A stretch of DNA of 64,000 nt from Acanthaster planci (lineage: Eukaryota > Echinodermata > Asteroidea > Valvatida > Acanthasteridae), in contig NW_019091447.1 in the NCBI RefSeq assembly GCF_001949145.1, positions 791,414 to 855,413 on the forward strand, written 5' to 3'. Shown here piece by piece: positions 32,370-43,655 of this stretch. The stretch's first letter is position 1. Every line of letters begins with the position of its first letter. The notes under the pieces are model-generated. The model searched no databases, had not been told where the DNA came from, and saw nothing but the letters and a program-made list of their open reading frames with translations. A program made the translations under genes and the position numbers.

Positions 32370-35300
32370 TCAATCTGGTGCATCGTGGAATGCATAAGAT
32401 TTATCTGTTTCCATCCCATGGGAGGAGAGGTTAATTTTTGCAGCACATCTCTTGGTATGACTAGAATCCTCGCCGGAATGGCATTTGGTAACAGCTAGCG
32501 GATACAGCTGGACTGGGTGCATCACACTGTTGGCTAGAATCGTGTAGTCAAGTGCACACCTGCAAGGGTATTTCTCCAGGCTGGGTGAGGTTGTTACGGA
32601 GTCGCAGGAAACTCGAGAGGCTTTCCTCTTGGCTGAAGGGTCATCATTAAGTGAGGCCTGTCTTGACGGCAAACAGAAGGACATAGGTGTATATCCTGAT
32701 GCAGGTGTTGAAGCGGAATCGCCCGGAAATGAGACTGGATCAGTCGGTCCGCCTGATAATGATGTACTCCACAGACCTGACTTGTCTGTGGAGTACCCAG
32801 TCGTGTTACTTTGGTTACTAGTTGTCGAGTCACATGATAGCAATTTCGTCTCGCATTCCACACAATCACGTTGATTTGGTACATCATACGTTTCCTTCTC
32901 TATCACACGGAATTGCCGAGGATGTTGGTAGTCTGTCTGTGAGTACGCTAGCATCTGTGAGAAGCGAACAAGGAAATGTAAAAAAAAAATCGCCAAGTAC
33001 CAACATTGTCAAATTTTATATAAAGAACTAGACCATCCTTTCCACGAACGACTTCCTAACCCGTCGCTCGCCAAACAACGAATGATTCAAGAATCCAATA
33101 TTCCCTACGCTCCACTCACCAAGATTTTGTTGTCTTGTAGGCTGGGTGAGGTTCGTATCGACTTGCAGGAAACTCGAGAGGTTTTCCTCTTGGCTGAAGG
33201 GTCATCATTAAATGAGGCCTGTCTTGAGGGGAAACAGGAGGACATAGGTGTATACCCTGATGCAGGTGTTGAAGCGGAATCGCCCGGAAATGAGACTGGA
33301 TCAGTCGGTCCGCCTGATAATGATGAAGACGATTGATTGGATGAGGCCAAGTGTTTTTGACTAATCTCCTCAGCAGGCACAGCCCCGAGCGTCCTTTCTA
33401 AGAAGCTGTCCTTGACTTCTTCGTCCGAGGAGGACTCCTCCCGCAGTAAACTCGAGAGCACATCGATGTCACTGTTTTGTGTCTTGCCTTCTGTCCTACT
33501 TAAGCTGACATCCATCTCACCGTCGACGAGACCTGACTTGTCTGTGGAGTACCCAGTCGTGTTACTTTGGTTACTAGTTGTCGAGTCACATGATAGCAAT
33601 TTCGTCTCGCATTCCACACAATCACGTTGATTTGGCACATCAAACGTTTCCTTCTCTATCACACGGAATTGCCGAGGATGTTGGGAGTATGTCTGTGAGT
33701 ACGCTCGCATCTGTGAGAAGCAAACAAGGAAATGTTAAAAAAATCTCCAAGTATCAACATTGTCAAATTTTATATAAAGAACTAGACCATCCATTCCACA
33801 ACCGACTTCATAACCCGTCGCTCGCCAAACAACGAATTATTCAAGAATCCAATATTCCCTACGCTCCACTCACCAAGATTTTGTTGTCTTGTAGGCTCTT
33901 AAACTTGTCATCTTTGCAAGATCTGATGATTTTACGAGCGGCTGTTACGATGAGGATAAGCAGGATGAAGAAACCAACACAGGCAATGGACACAGTTGCA
34001 TCTATGGGTATCTCTATGGTGAAAAAAAGACACAAAGCAATCAGAATCACTGACCCATCAATAGGTGAAACTCCACCTACACCCTCACCAAGCCAGTCGA
34101 ATATTCAGTAAAAAGGGGAAAGGGGACTTACGAGATTCCTATGGGCAATTTAGAAATAGTGACATGTCCCTTTTGGAAAATCTTTGATAAATTTTTTCTG
34201 CCCGCAGACTCCAAACCTAGATGCACCACTTTATCGACTACCATCAAGAGCCAATGTTATCCTGAAATCCATTTTCAATTAGATGGGCGCCCCACAAGGG
34301 TCAGAACCACATGGAGGGTGGCAGAGGTCACAATTTATTTTGGGGGAAGGGTGGGAAAATTTGGAATTGTTTTCCTGTTGTAAGCTTTATGTGTGGCCTC
34401 TCTTTACATGAACATTTGAGAGAAAAGGGAAATAACACAGTCCCTGATCTGCCTTTTCTCATTATATTTCAAAAGCATCAAACAAACAACCAACCAACAA
34501 ACAACCCAACAAACAAACAAACACCCCCAGCACCCCAAACAAACAAACAAACAAACAAACAAACAAACACCCCCAACAACCCAACAAACAAACAAGAACC
34601 CAAATCCATTTGGGGGAGGGTCCGGAGGGGGCATCGCTCCATTTTTTTCTCTCATCTGGATCAGCCAATGGCCACTCACCGGATCCAACCATCAGACGGA
34701 TGTTTGCTGCCAGACCCTGTGATGAATTATTGAATCCAGTTTTAACAATTGCAGCCACTTCCACCATGTACGTTTGGGGTTCAAGACGTTTAATCTCCAC
34801 TGATGTGGCGTTCATGACGGTCACCTCTCTCTTGAGGTCGTGCTTCTCCACGTTAGCTGGATCTGGCTGTAACGTCACGTAGTAACCAAGGATACACTGT
34901 TGGTATTCTGGCGGTGGTTGCCAAGAGATGACTTGTGTTGACGACGAGGGCTTCGTAAGAATTTGGATGTTGTCAGGCTTGGAGTTCGCCATTCCTATTG
35001 TTTGAAAGAAAACAAGGAAGTTAAAAGTTCAAGAGAAAACAAAAGCACCTAAGAACACAGTTAAACTGCTAAGAATTTCATCAATGCAGACATTCCACCA
35101 ATGAATTATTTTTTGAATAATTTTTTTTCAGTTGTTGGCATTTAATTAAAGAGCTCTTGCTTACCAACGACTGTTGCTGGAAGAGATTTTGACAAACTGG
35201 CTGTTCCTCCAGCGGACGTGTTAGCAAATACTACGACGTCATACAGATCCCAGCGGCTGAGGCCGTAAACAGTCGTTGAAGTGGATGACGTAATGTTGCG

Positions 35301-38300
35301 AATAACCTGTTCTCCGCCAAGGTTTTTTTTGCTGAACTGAAGTTCGTAGAAAATATTGTTACCGTTCCACATTTGCTTTAGGGGTGGCTGGGGAGGAATT
35401 GAAAATCGAACATTTTAATAAAAGCTGACGATTTCCGGTAACACCTTACTTCACTAGAAACCGAGAACGAGAGGTATTTTGAAATGATGATTTCATGACA
35501 TTAATACCCAAATGACCTTTCTGTCAAGCTCATCGAACTTTTTCACTAGCACATTCCCTCTGGTGCAACATATTTATCTTCAATGAAGATCATACAAACC
35601 TGAAAGTTTCAGAGTTAACAATCATGCATGTTGAAGGACATCAATCCATGATCATAAGATAGGTGGTTGATTACCTGCCACTTAATGCCGACATCTCGAC
35701 TGTTTGGCCTACTGCAGTCTATTTCCGCAACGTCAAGAGGCAATAACAGTGGCCCTTCGTTTGGTGCTGTTGAAACAAAGCACCAAACTTTGGAGTCATT
35801 ATGAGCAAACCCATAGGTTTTCAAAACAACAATTTTGAGGTGGTTTTGATAGGTCGAAACCAACAATAAAAAAATCTTATAGAGGGACATGCAGCTCGTC
35901 TGCTACTCTGCAGATACGTCCACGTAAGTTCTCGACATCGACCACGTTGATAGCTCATTTTTTGACACGATTTCATCCCTTGTAGGGGGATCATTTATAG
36001 CTCCGTATTGGCTCCAATGAAAGCTATTTTTCAAAGTTTATCTATTCTGCCAGTAGTTTGCTACCTGCTTCCAAAGTCGTCCATGTTATCCGGGACTTAT
36101 CGTTGCTGTAGCTACCTCGTCCAATCCTCGCCTGAACCACCAGTGCATATTCGGTGTTAGGCTGAAGATTTGTCAGTTGCAAATCTGTGAAATTGTGCAA
36201 GTTTCTCCTTGCCGGTATTGAGTCTAGTCGATCCACCTATACAGTTACGCGACAAAAGAGATTTTTTGGAAGAAGTGATTTTGTATCGTTTGCTTTGTAT
36301 TATTATCTGTTTAAATTTAAATTTGGGGTTTAAATTTCTATAAAGACTGTTTTAGGCAAATTATTGCTTAAGCCAACCCCCCATGACATGTAGACCGCGT
36401 ACATCATTTCCTAATCGGATAAACTAGAAGATTGATTTTAGTACTTTACTCTTTGATCATGCAGATTAAAAATAAAATACAGTCATTTTCAAGCGGAAAT
36501 ATAACAACTATGTTTTGGTTATTCTCTTTGTTTTACCATTATCCACATTGGTTTACTTGTTTCAAGCGGAAATATAACAACTGTATTTTGGTTCTTCTCT
36601 GTTTTACCATCATCCACATTGGTTCACTTGTTGCTCCATGCGGAATCTGCCACAATGTGTAGTTGTAGTACACCTTAGAAACACCAGGTAGATTGCGGTC
36701 ATCCATTAGGACATACACTCTACCGGTGCCCGGGAAAGGTGTTTGTGGGGCGAGTAGGCCGACTCGTTGCGAGACACTTGTTGCATCCAATTTCTTAATA
36801 CTAGGGGCGCTTATTGTAGCTGATATGATTGGGGGTGACAAAAAAAACCGATTTCGTTAAGACAAGCCATCTTCAATATGACAGGCTACACAGACGGCAA
36901 GCCGATTGGTGGAAACTCCCTCATAAAGAGTAATTTTTAACAGTCAGTTAAATGAAATTAAAATGAAAATAAATTATGATAATAGAGGCGATTTAAATAG
37001 TTCTTTTCATTGACTGACGAAGGAAGATTAGTTCGTGATCTTAAAAAGAACTGTTTTAATGTTCCAAATCTGCAACTATATTATCCTCACAAATTTCTGG
37101 CTTTTAATGCAGCAACAAAATATTTCGAGTAGGGGAAGTTATACTACCCATTAGGTTTTGTTTTTGATGTCAAATTCTATGATTTAATGCTGAATAGGTC
37201 AATATTTTGTCTTATTTAATCAATGGAGCCTGCGTGCCTGTGAAGGGCTGTCAGTATCTAGCATGGATTGAGTTTATCGATGTAGATATATACCTTCTGT
37301 GTACGGGGTGAAATTGACAGTAACTGACGGGGAGGTACTCTCAAGTGGGCCGTCGTGACGGATTAAGCGGACATCAAAACCACTGAGAAGGGCGTCTTTG
37401 ACTTTCCCCCGATTTAGTTGATCGACGAGCGATGTCGCCATGTTGTCGCATACAGTGCGTCCAATGCTGGTGCAATGCGTGATACTGCGCCATCTGAAAC
37501 CCGGGAATGGTGCAAACATTGCACTAAGTTGGGTCAAATCCGGAGCAAGATCAATATGACAAGTATATCTCGACCATTTCATTTGCCATTATCCAGTCAT
37601 GATCTCCATGGGCTTGGCATCATCAGCGATTTTATGGTAAAGAATATGACTGTTGTATCGAAAAATCGCTTGCCATTCCTGAGCCATGTAACACTGCTTT
37701 AACACATCCAGGGTACAAACTGAAGCAATATGATGAGACACGTTCCAAAATGGTTTCCAGAGCTACACCAATGTCTACTGTTAGTACATGTACATACTCA
37801 CGTGTTTTTGCCATTGAAAACGTGAGGTTACCTTTTACGTGTACAGGTGAAATGTGATGCACGACTTTATAATTAATCATGCAGCGTTTATCTCGATAAG
37901 GAAACACATGGTTTGAAATAATGTCATATTACAGCTTTGTTTAAATTACATTTCCGGTTCTGAAGAACTTGAAACATGACTACAAAGGATGCCACACCCA
38001 TTAAAACCTATTGATAAAACAAACGCGTGCAGGTTCAATTTTATCTTGTAACCCTACCTTTCTACATATCGCAGCTTCTTTCTGTTCGACAGGTTGTCTA
38101 AACTATATCGACTTTAACTCTTACAATAACACAACAGCAAAACAAATCAACGGGAGAGAGCACTGGCTCATGCAACTAGGAAAACTTGACATGATCTTAA
38201 CTGACCGTCTTCCATTCAGACTGTATTTCACACTGTACAGAGTACGGTTGGTTGCATCGCTTGGTGCAGTCCATCGCAACTCAAAGTTCAAATTCAACAG

Positions 38301-41056
38301 GCTCTTGGTCACCTGTTGCGGTGGCAGCAACGCTACAAATATACAAATTGTAAAAAAAGAGACATATATTCATGACATTTCATGCGGTATTTGCATGCGT
38401 GTGTGTGCGTTTTCAAAACAGGGATATGAACTTTAAAGGATGGTTTAATGTGATTAATTCACAATGGCAAAAATAGGCCACCGTATCAATAGGTTCTTCT
38501 CATGAATGTCTCAGGCAACTTGACATCAGTATTATGTAAACACAAAAGATTATCATAAATCAATCAAGAAAATGGCAAAAAATTGATTGTAAAGTGGTCA
38601 AATATTACTTTTTCAAAAGCGTACACGTTTCATTTAAGGGTATCAAACCGTTCGTCTGATTGTGCGGAAACTTTTCACATGAAGTCCTACTTAAAACATT
38701 CGAAAATCTGCCAGCGAATAGCATTCGAAAAGTAAATCCTCTCTGGTTCGAATAGACAGAAAAAAAATTAATTCTTAGTTCTTAAACCGTCAGATAGGTT
38801 TTTTAATTCAACTGTATTATCCATTTTGCTTCTAATAAAAATCAGACAATGAATTTAATGGAGGAATCCACATGCTCTCGTTATTGGATTTCTTAATTGA
38901 GTGACCTATATTTACCTATCCGCATTCAAAGGCGAATCTCTGACATCTGCCCTCAAGCCTATAATCATTTGTGTTTGCTTAATCATAAACAAGTTGACAA
39001 ACTGAAAATCCCGTATTCATATCGGGGATCAAAATATCAAAGCTCTGAACAAACATTGATTCTTAACATTTGACTTATCATGTTTATGGCATACTCATGG
39101 CGCAACACCATAACGACGCGAAGATTTGATACCAATAAAATGAAAGCAAGGAAAAATGTAGGCTATATGTCTAATGTTCCTTTCTGTTGCTTTAGGCCTA
39201 AATGAGGGTTTGCATCCATTTGTATATTGCCTTGTTTTTTGAAAGTTACATCCAAAGCCCCCATTTTCTTCGGGATGGGCTGGGCAGAATTTCCACAGGC
39301 TTTAATTAAGTCGGTTGATAAGTGAACATACCTACGGTACATACAAAAATTTGACGACGCATATTTCGGCCAGTATATGCATAAATTTTGTGCGTGTGTG
39401 GCTGTGATAGTTGTTGTTTATAGTTCCATTGGCAGCGTCATAGAAAGATTGGGATGGAGTCAGACTTCAATGAAATCATTTTTCCATGATAAATATTGAC
39501 CCACAAACACAAGAGATCTCTTAAACAGTGAATAAGCACCTGCATGGCCAACCATGTGCGAAGGTTTCTTTGTGCAGAGTTCAAGGCAGTGGCAGGTATG
39601 CATGGATTGACAAAAAACGGGCCGACAATTCTAACTGAAAAAGTAAGCCCCGCGACTTCTTATCGTGGAGTATGCCGATTCAGTTTAAAAATTCAATATT
39701 CCTGTCGCTGTGACTGAAAATCCGCCTGATTATTCCACTTAAATTGACCTCCGAAAGACTTCGGTTTTTTTTTTAAGACGGAGGAGAAGAATTGCCTGCG
39801 ACACATAGGCCTAAAGTGGTTCCTCGTGACTTATTATTTTGCTGAAGTTTCAAGAGCGTAGTCTTTTTGAAACAAAATGGCGCCAGGAACTTTGAGTAAA
39901 AAATCTTGTGAACACAGCCACTGCATCATTGTGCTCAACATTAGAAACAGCAACATACAGCCGAATACGAACTGTAGGGTTTTTACTAACACATTGTTAC
40001 AGGTCGACCGTGAACACTTTTTCTTGGTTGTGTACTGCAAAAATTTTCGTGTTGAAATTGTGTAAATTTAACATCCTGGGTCCTTGCAAATACCCAAGGT
40101 GCTAGATTAATACCACTTTTTTTGTAGTGTGACTGTTCTCTTCTGGCAGGAAAAATAGACCATCCTTATTCGTTAAAGTTTTTGTTAGCCATCTGCGTCA
40201 AATTGACAACAAAATCCCCCATTGCGAATGTAATTCCTAGCTGTCATACAACGTAGAACACACAGAAATGAATTATGCGTGATACAAGGCTGTATGATTG
40301 TCAGGCAGTCCAAAGGTCCCAGGAAATTCCCGATTTCAGCCTATCCCGCCCTTGACACCCCCATACTGTACTTGTATATTTATACACCGGCAAAAAGTGC
40401 AAAATTACTCGTTTTTTTCGAAATGCATTCAATAGTTGTTGTTTTATATCTCAAGACTCTTAAAATCCTTCAGAGACCTCCGTGTTTAATAATCTTATGC
40501 ACCTGCAAATAAACGTGTCAATCCACAGTTACTAGGTTTCTAGTGGTTCACTGTTTTTGGTCATACTCATGCAATTCTGTGGGCAATCTTTTCCTATGTT
40601 TAGGAAACATCATAAGACTACATGTACTTCACTCAGGAAAGACACTTTCCATTTCAAATGTTTGAAGACACAATCGATTTCCCTCTTTACATGTGACAAT
40701 TCCAATGCATGTTGTTAATGACTGCTAAATCGATTAGAAAATTACAAGTGCTGTTCTGAAAAGGCAGAATATGAAATAGCGATATTCCAATTGCAGCGTA
40801 GCGTAAAAAGTTAAACAAACACAGAGCACAGAATATTCCTATAATGAAAAGAATCAAAGTTATGCTACATACTTTGGAATGGCTTTAAAGATACAATGTA
40901 CATGTATTAATTTTTTTTGTACATGTACATCATGGTGGCACATTAAGGGCATAAAAAGGTGTACTGCATAAACCATGGAGGTAGAATCACAAACTCACAT
41001 GATACAGCGCCCATCCAACATGTAAACATCAAAAACGACACAAAAAGCTCGAACAT
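32370..41056 (-). CDS. Class II-like cytokine receptor with four FN3 domains and a duplicated cytoplasmic tail
   Basis: Eleven coding exons: 41056-40999, 38332-38206, 37493-37294, 36819-36608, 36236-36065, 35766-35675, 35387-35165, 34994-34680, 34013-33874, 33710-33120, 32954-32370. Every phase matches; 904 aa. Residues 1-19 (MFELFVSFLMFTCWMGAVS) are a signal peptide. D1 (about 20-128) has LPPQQV...LRW...YSVKY...W...HC...TVCD, closely like the first domain of vertebrate class II receptors (IL10RB, tissue factor, IFNAR). D2 runs to about 256 and lacks WSXWS (it has GSYSNDKS). D3 and D4 (to about 466) are ordinary FN3 domains. One membrane helix (IACVGFFILLILIVTAA) follows, then a 391-aa tail made of two copies of one exon, with YDVP, GYTPM and an ITIM-like LDYTIL. 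It is probably a plasma-membrane receptor signalling through JAK-STAT-type kinases; a Box 1 motif is not clear. A gp130/Domeless-type assignment is the alternative. Confidence 0.85.
32577..33897 (-). repeat. Tandem duplication of the receptor tail exon and its upstream intron
   Basis: Unit A (about 32577-33139) and unit B (about 33140-33897) are near-identical; both start GGCTGGGTGAGGTT and end with CACCAAGATTTTGTTGTCTTG. On the minus strand B is upstream. The duplicated block carries the tail exon, the intron before it and the last few codons plus donor of the transmembrane exon. The 5' copy therefore gained a working donor in the right phase. Unit A lacks about 195 bases (65 codons) present in B at about 33326-33528. 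Confidence 0.92.
34477..34606. repeat. (AAAC)n-type low-complexity tract in a receptor intron
   Basis: Runs of CAAACAAACAAAC interrupted by CCCC-containing units fill part of the intron between the D4 exon and the transmembrane exon. On the minus strand it reads as a false Cys/Leu/Val-rich open frame. Confidence 0.9.
36488..36630. repeat. Tandem duplication of about 70 bp spanning an exon end and its donor
   Basis: Two adjacent copies start TTCAAGCGGAAATATAACAAC and end near CACATTGGTTYACTTG, with a few differences. The functional donor of the D2 first exon (ATG, then GTAAAA on the minus strand, at 36608) lies in the copy at 36561-36630. The other copy (36488-36560) keeps a second GTAAAA, so a duplicated cryptic donor lies about 73 bases into the intron. 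Confidence 0.8.
38333..40998 (-). other. Intron 1 of the cytokine receptor gene
   Basis: A 2.7-kb AT-rich intron separating the signal-peptide exon from the first FN3 exon. I see no nested gene. It contains two TACATGTA-type palindromes near 40900-40930. Confidence 0.6.
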
Positions 41057-42800
41057 TTTGTGATGTGACCTACAGTGGTGGAAGTATATAGACATTTGGG
41101 TCCGGGTGGCATAAAAGTGACTTCAGCATGCGGTAGGTGCAGTCTGCGGTGTGGTTGAGATTCACAACCCGTGCTCTGTGTACTATAATATACGTACACG
41201 TACAAATGTACATTCACATGTCACGCCCGGCACCCCACCACTTATACAGTTTAGAGTTGGCGCATGCGCACTCCATCTCTTTAGGCGAATCGATATCAGA
41301 CATCGTTCCGACACTTCTTTCCGCGGATGGAGACAATTATTTATTTCTAACAAAATACAAACTTTGGGGAAGATGAACTGGCTTTGAATGGGCGCCCTCA
41401 TGCGACGCGCACTCCTTTGAAATTAAGAGCCCAAGGGAAAAGGGTTGGTATTCACTTTCACAATTCGAGGCCAATCCATGTGAAGGAAAAAATGCAGAAA
41501 AATCGACACTCTTTCAACCTGCTGACAATTTAGTGCAATTGAAAAGCCCTTTCAGCCGACATCAATACATATAATTCAATCACAGACTTCTCATAAGAGC
41601 TACATGTACATAGTTTCTTTTCTTTCAGGAGTGAAATCAAAGACATTTGTCCACACAAATTGTGTAATTTAATACTTAATTATACATGTCTTAAGCAGAT
41701 ACTAAGCTCAGTCATTTTTCTTACAAAGTGGTACTTCCCATACCAAAGAAAGGCTCAGCCTGCAATCAATATTATTAAGATCGGTCTAAAACAATGAGCA
41801 AAACTGTACATTATCTGAAACAATATAAAGTATTGCAACAGACTTGTGAAAAGAAAAGCAACTAACAGACTATTCAAGAACTGAACAACTTCATGAGTGT
41901 AGATATTAGACTACAGATGCCTCTTAGCATTGCAATCAAGTAAAACTAAAGCACTGCCCTCCAACATGGCAGCTCCAATGATATGGGTATTGGTTTGTCT
42001 GCATGCAAACAGTGGTGCACTATGGGAGTGTTATTTAGCGGAGAGGGGTACAAAGTGGTCAAAGGCAGTATAAACACTGTACTCAGGCATGAAACTTGTG
42101 CTTTGACAAAACGAAATTCCCATCTTGAGAAGACTTTTTTACAGTGTTTCTCAACTTTCAATGGCGTGAGTGTGAAGTGAAAAGTGAGGAAATCAGCTGA
42201 TGCAAGGGAACTTTGCACGTCTGTGTACCACAAATGTAACAAAATATTTAAAAACCAATGGAAAGGGGTCTACAACGTAGGTGTGCACATGTACATCTTC
42301 ACTGGTTTTAAGGCTTAAACCAGGCCCCTATTCTCCTCTTTTTAACTTTTCCACAGCCAAGGAGTTCAAAGCAAAACTCTTTCAATTCCCTCGAATGAAA
42401 GATTCTGGGTGTGTAGCATCATTTATCCCTTTCACCAGGCTACTGTTTCACTGATAATCGAAGTTTAACAAAAGTAAAGTAAAGCCACTTGCAAGAGGTG
42501 ACAAAAAGTTGTCAGCAAATTATAACAAAAGTCTCATCAAGTCACCCAGAAAGGAAACCACTGCTTGGTCATTATACATCCTGAAGTTTTGGCACACATA
42601 ACACAGAATGATTGTGACAATACAAATACATGTACTGTTTTCACATTTGAGAAGTTTGTAACTTTGCCTCAGGATGGAGGATCTGAGGCTGATGACTTGC
42701 GATTGTGTGGACTTGGAAACAACTCTGACAAATACATGTCACACCCTTTGTCCATGCCTAAAACAAAGTGTGAAGGAACTCAAAGTCTTCAAAGTTAAAA
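41057..42800. other. Receptor 5' flank and TMEM69 3' UTR region
   Basis: The low end should carry the receptor promoter on the minus strand; no TATA box is evident. The high end should contain the TMEM69 3' UTR. Open frames here (for example 41983-42180 plus, 42565-42798 plus) lack any recognisable feature. Confidence 0.4.
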
Positions 42801-43655
42801 TTAGTCTTCCAGGATAATTTGGACAATTTTGATGAGTTTCATGACATTTGACCCATGCGTCTCCGATGTGGGCTCATAGACTAAACAAAATCCGTAGGAC
42901 ACCCCAAGGGAGAGCAGGGCAACGAGAGAGAGGGTAAGTCTCAAGGATCTAAACCATGCAGGGTAGACCTTGATGCTCATATCAGCTGCCCACGCCATCA
43001 ACAGACCGGTCATGATGCATATCTGGCTAGCTTGTAGAGGCATCAGTAACCCTAACCATGCAATCAGCGATGGCATAATGCTGTATCCCAACATCGACCA
43101 TGTTGGTCCAACGTCCTGCCTTTCCAGCAAGGCAAAACCCCATCTGACACCACCTAAAAAGGATAAAATGGATGCCCCGTAAGCAACTTGAGCCCACAGG
43201 ATGTTGGGAGCAACAGAGAATGTCGCTGCAGTATACAAAGTGGGAGCAACAAAAGGTATCAGCCCTGACAGGCCAAGTGTCAGTGCAGGGATTGGGGTAT
43301 CCCTAAGACCCTGCTGATGCCTCCTCAAGAGGTTCGATACCCTGCCGTTCAGATGCCCAGAGGTGTGCAAACAGACTGTGCTCCCGGCCTGAAATCCTGC
43401 AAGGTTCTGAAATTCTAACCCAGTCCTTGATCGACGCAAACACGTTGCTTGGCAAGATGCAGGATACTTCAATGATACTCCAAGTCCCGATTTCCAGACT
43501 ACAGCAGATGATTTCTGTGACTCCCTTCTGTCACTCCTAGAACAGCATCCACTGAAAAATCTCCAGGGGTATGCTTCATTGAAGATTGGTTTTGTGACAG
43601 TCACAGCATCCCTAAAAGTACCACCACCTTGGAGGCATCTCAGTAGTCTAGACAT
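42801..43655 (-). CDS. TMEM69: Transmembrane protein 69 (DUF3429 family)
   Basis: One coding exon encodes 284 aa. Residues 1-115 are rich in Arg and Ser and low in acid, as in a mitochondrial targeting region. The rest is a DUF3429 domain with about five membrane helices. The hallmark is YGASILSFLGGVRWGFAL at about 159-176; GLIPFVAPTLY precedes it and KVYPAWFRSLR comes before the last helices. Vertebrate TMEM69 has the same order of motifs and is slightly shorter. The exon starts at 43683 after a TTTTTTTCAG acceptor, so an upstream, mostly non-coding exon exists. The chosen start is the first ATG of the exon. A phase-compatible upstream exon ending at 47609 could extend the N-terminus, which I consider unlikely. 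Function is not established in the family; a mitochondrial inner-membrane location is suggested by its N-terminus. Confidence 0.9.
   Translation of the reverse strand: MSRLLRCLQGGGTFRDAVTVTKPIFNEAYPWRFFSGCCSRSDRRESQKSSAVVWKSGLGVSLKYPASCQATCLRRSRTGLEFQNLAGFQAGSTVCLHTSGHLNGRVSNLLRRHQQGLRDTPIPALTLGLSGLIPFVAPTLYTAATFSVAPNILWAQVAYGASILSFLGGVRWGFALLERQDVGPTWSMLGYSIMPSLIAWLGLLMPLQASQICIMTGLLMAWAADMSIKVYPAWFRSLRLTLSLVALLSLGVSYGFCLVYEPTSETHGSNVMKLIKIVQIILED

Noticed and set aside
34404-34688. Minus-strand open frame with repeated Cys-Leu-Phe-Val
   Set aside because: It is the translation of the (AAAC)n tract inside a receptor intron; the real exon ends at 34680.
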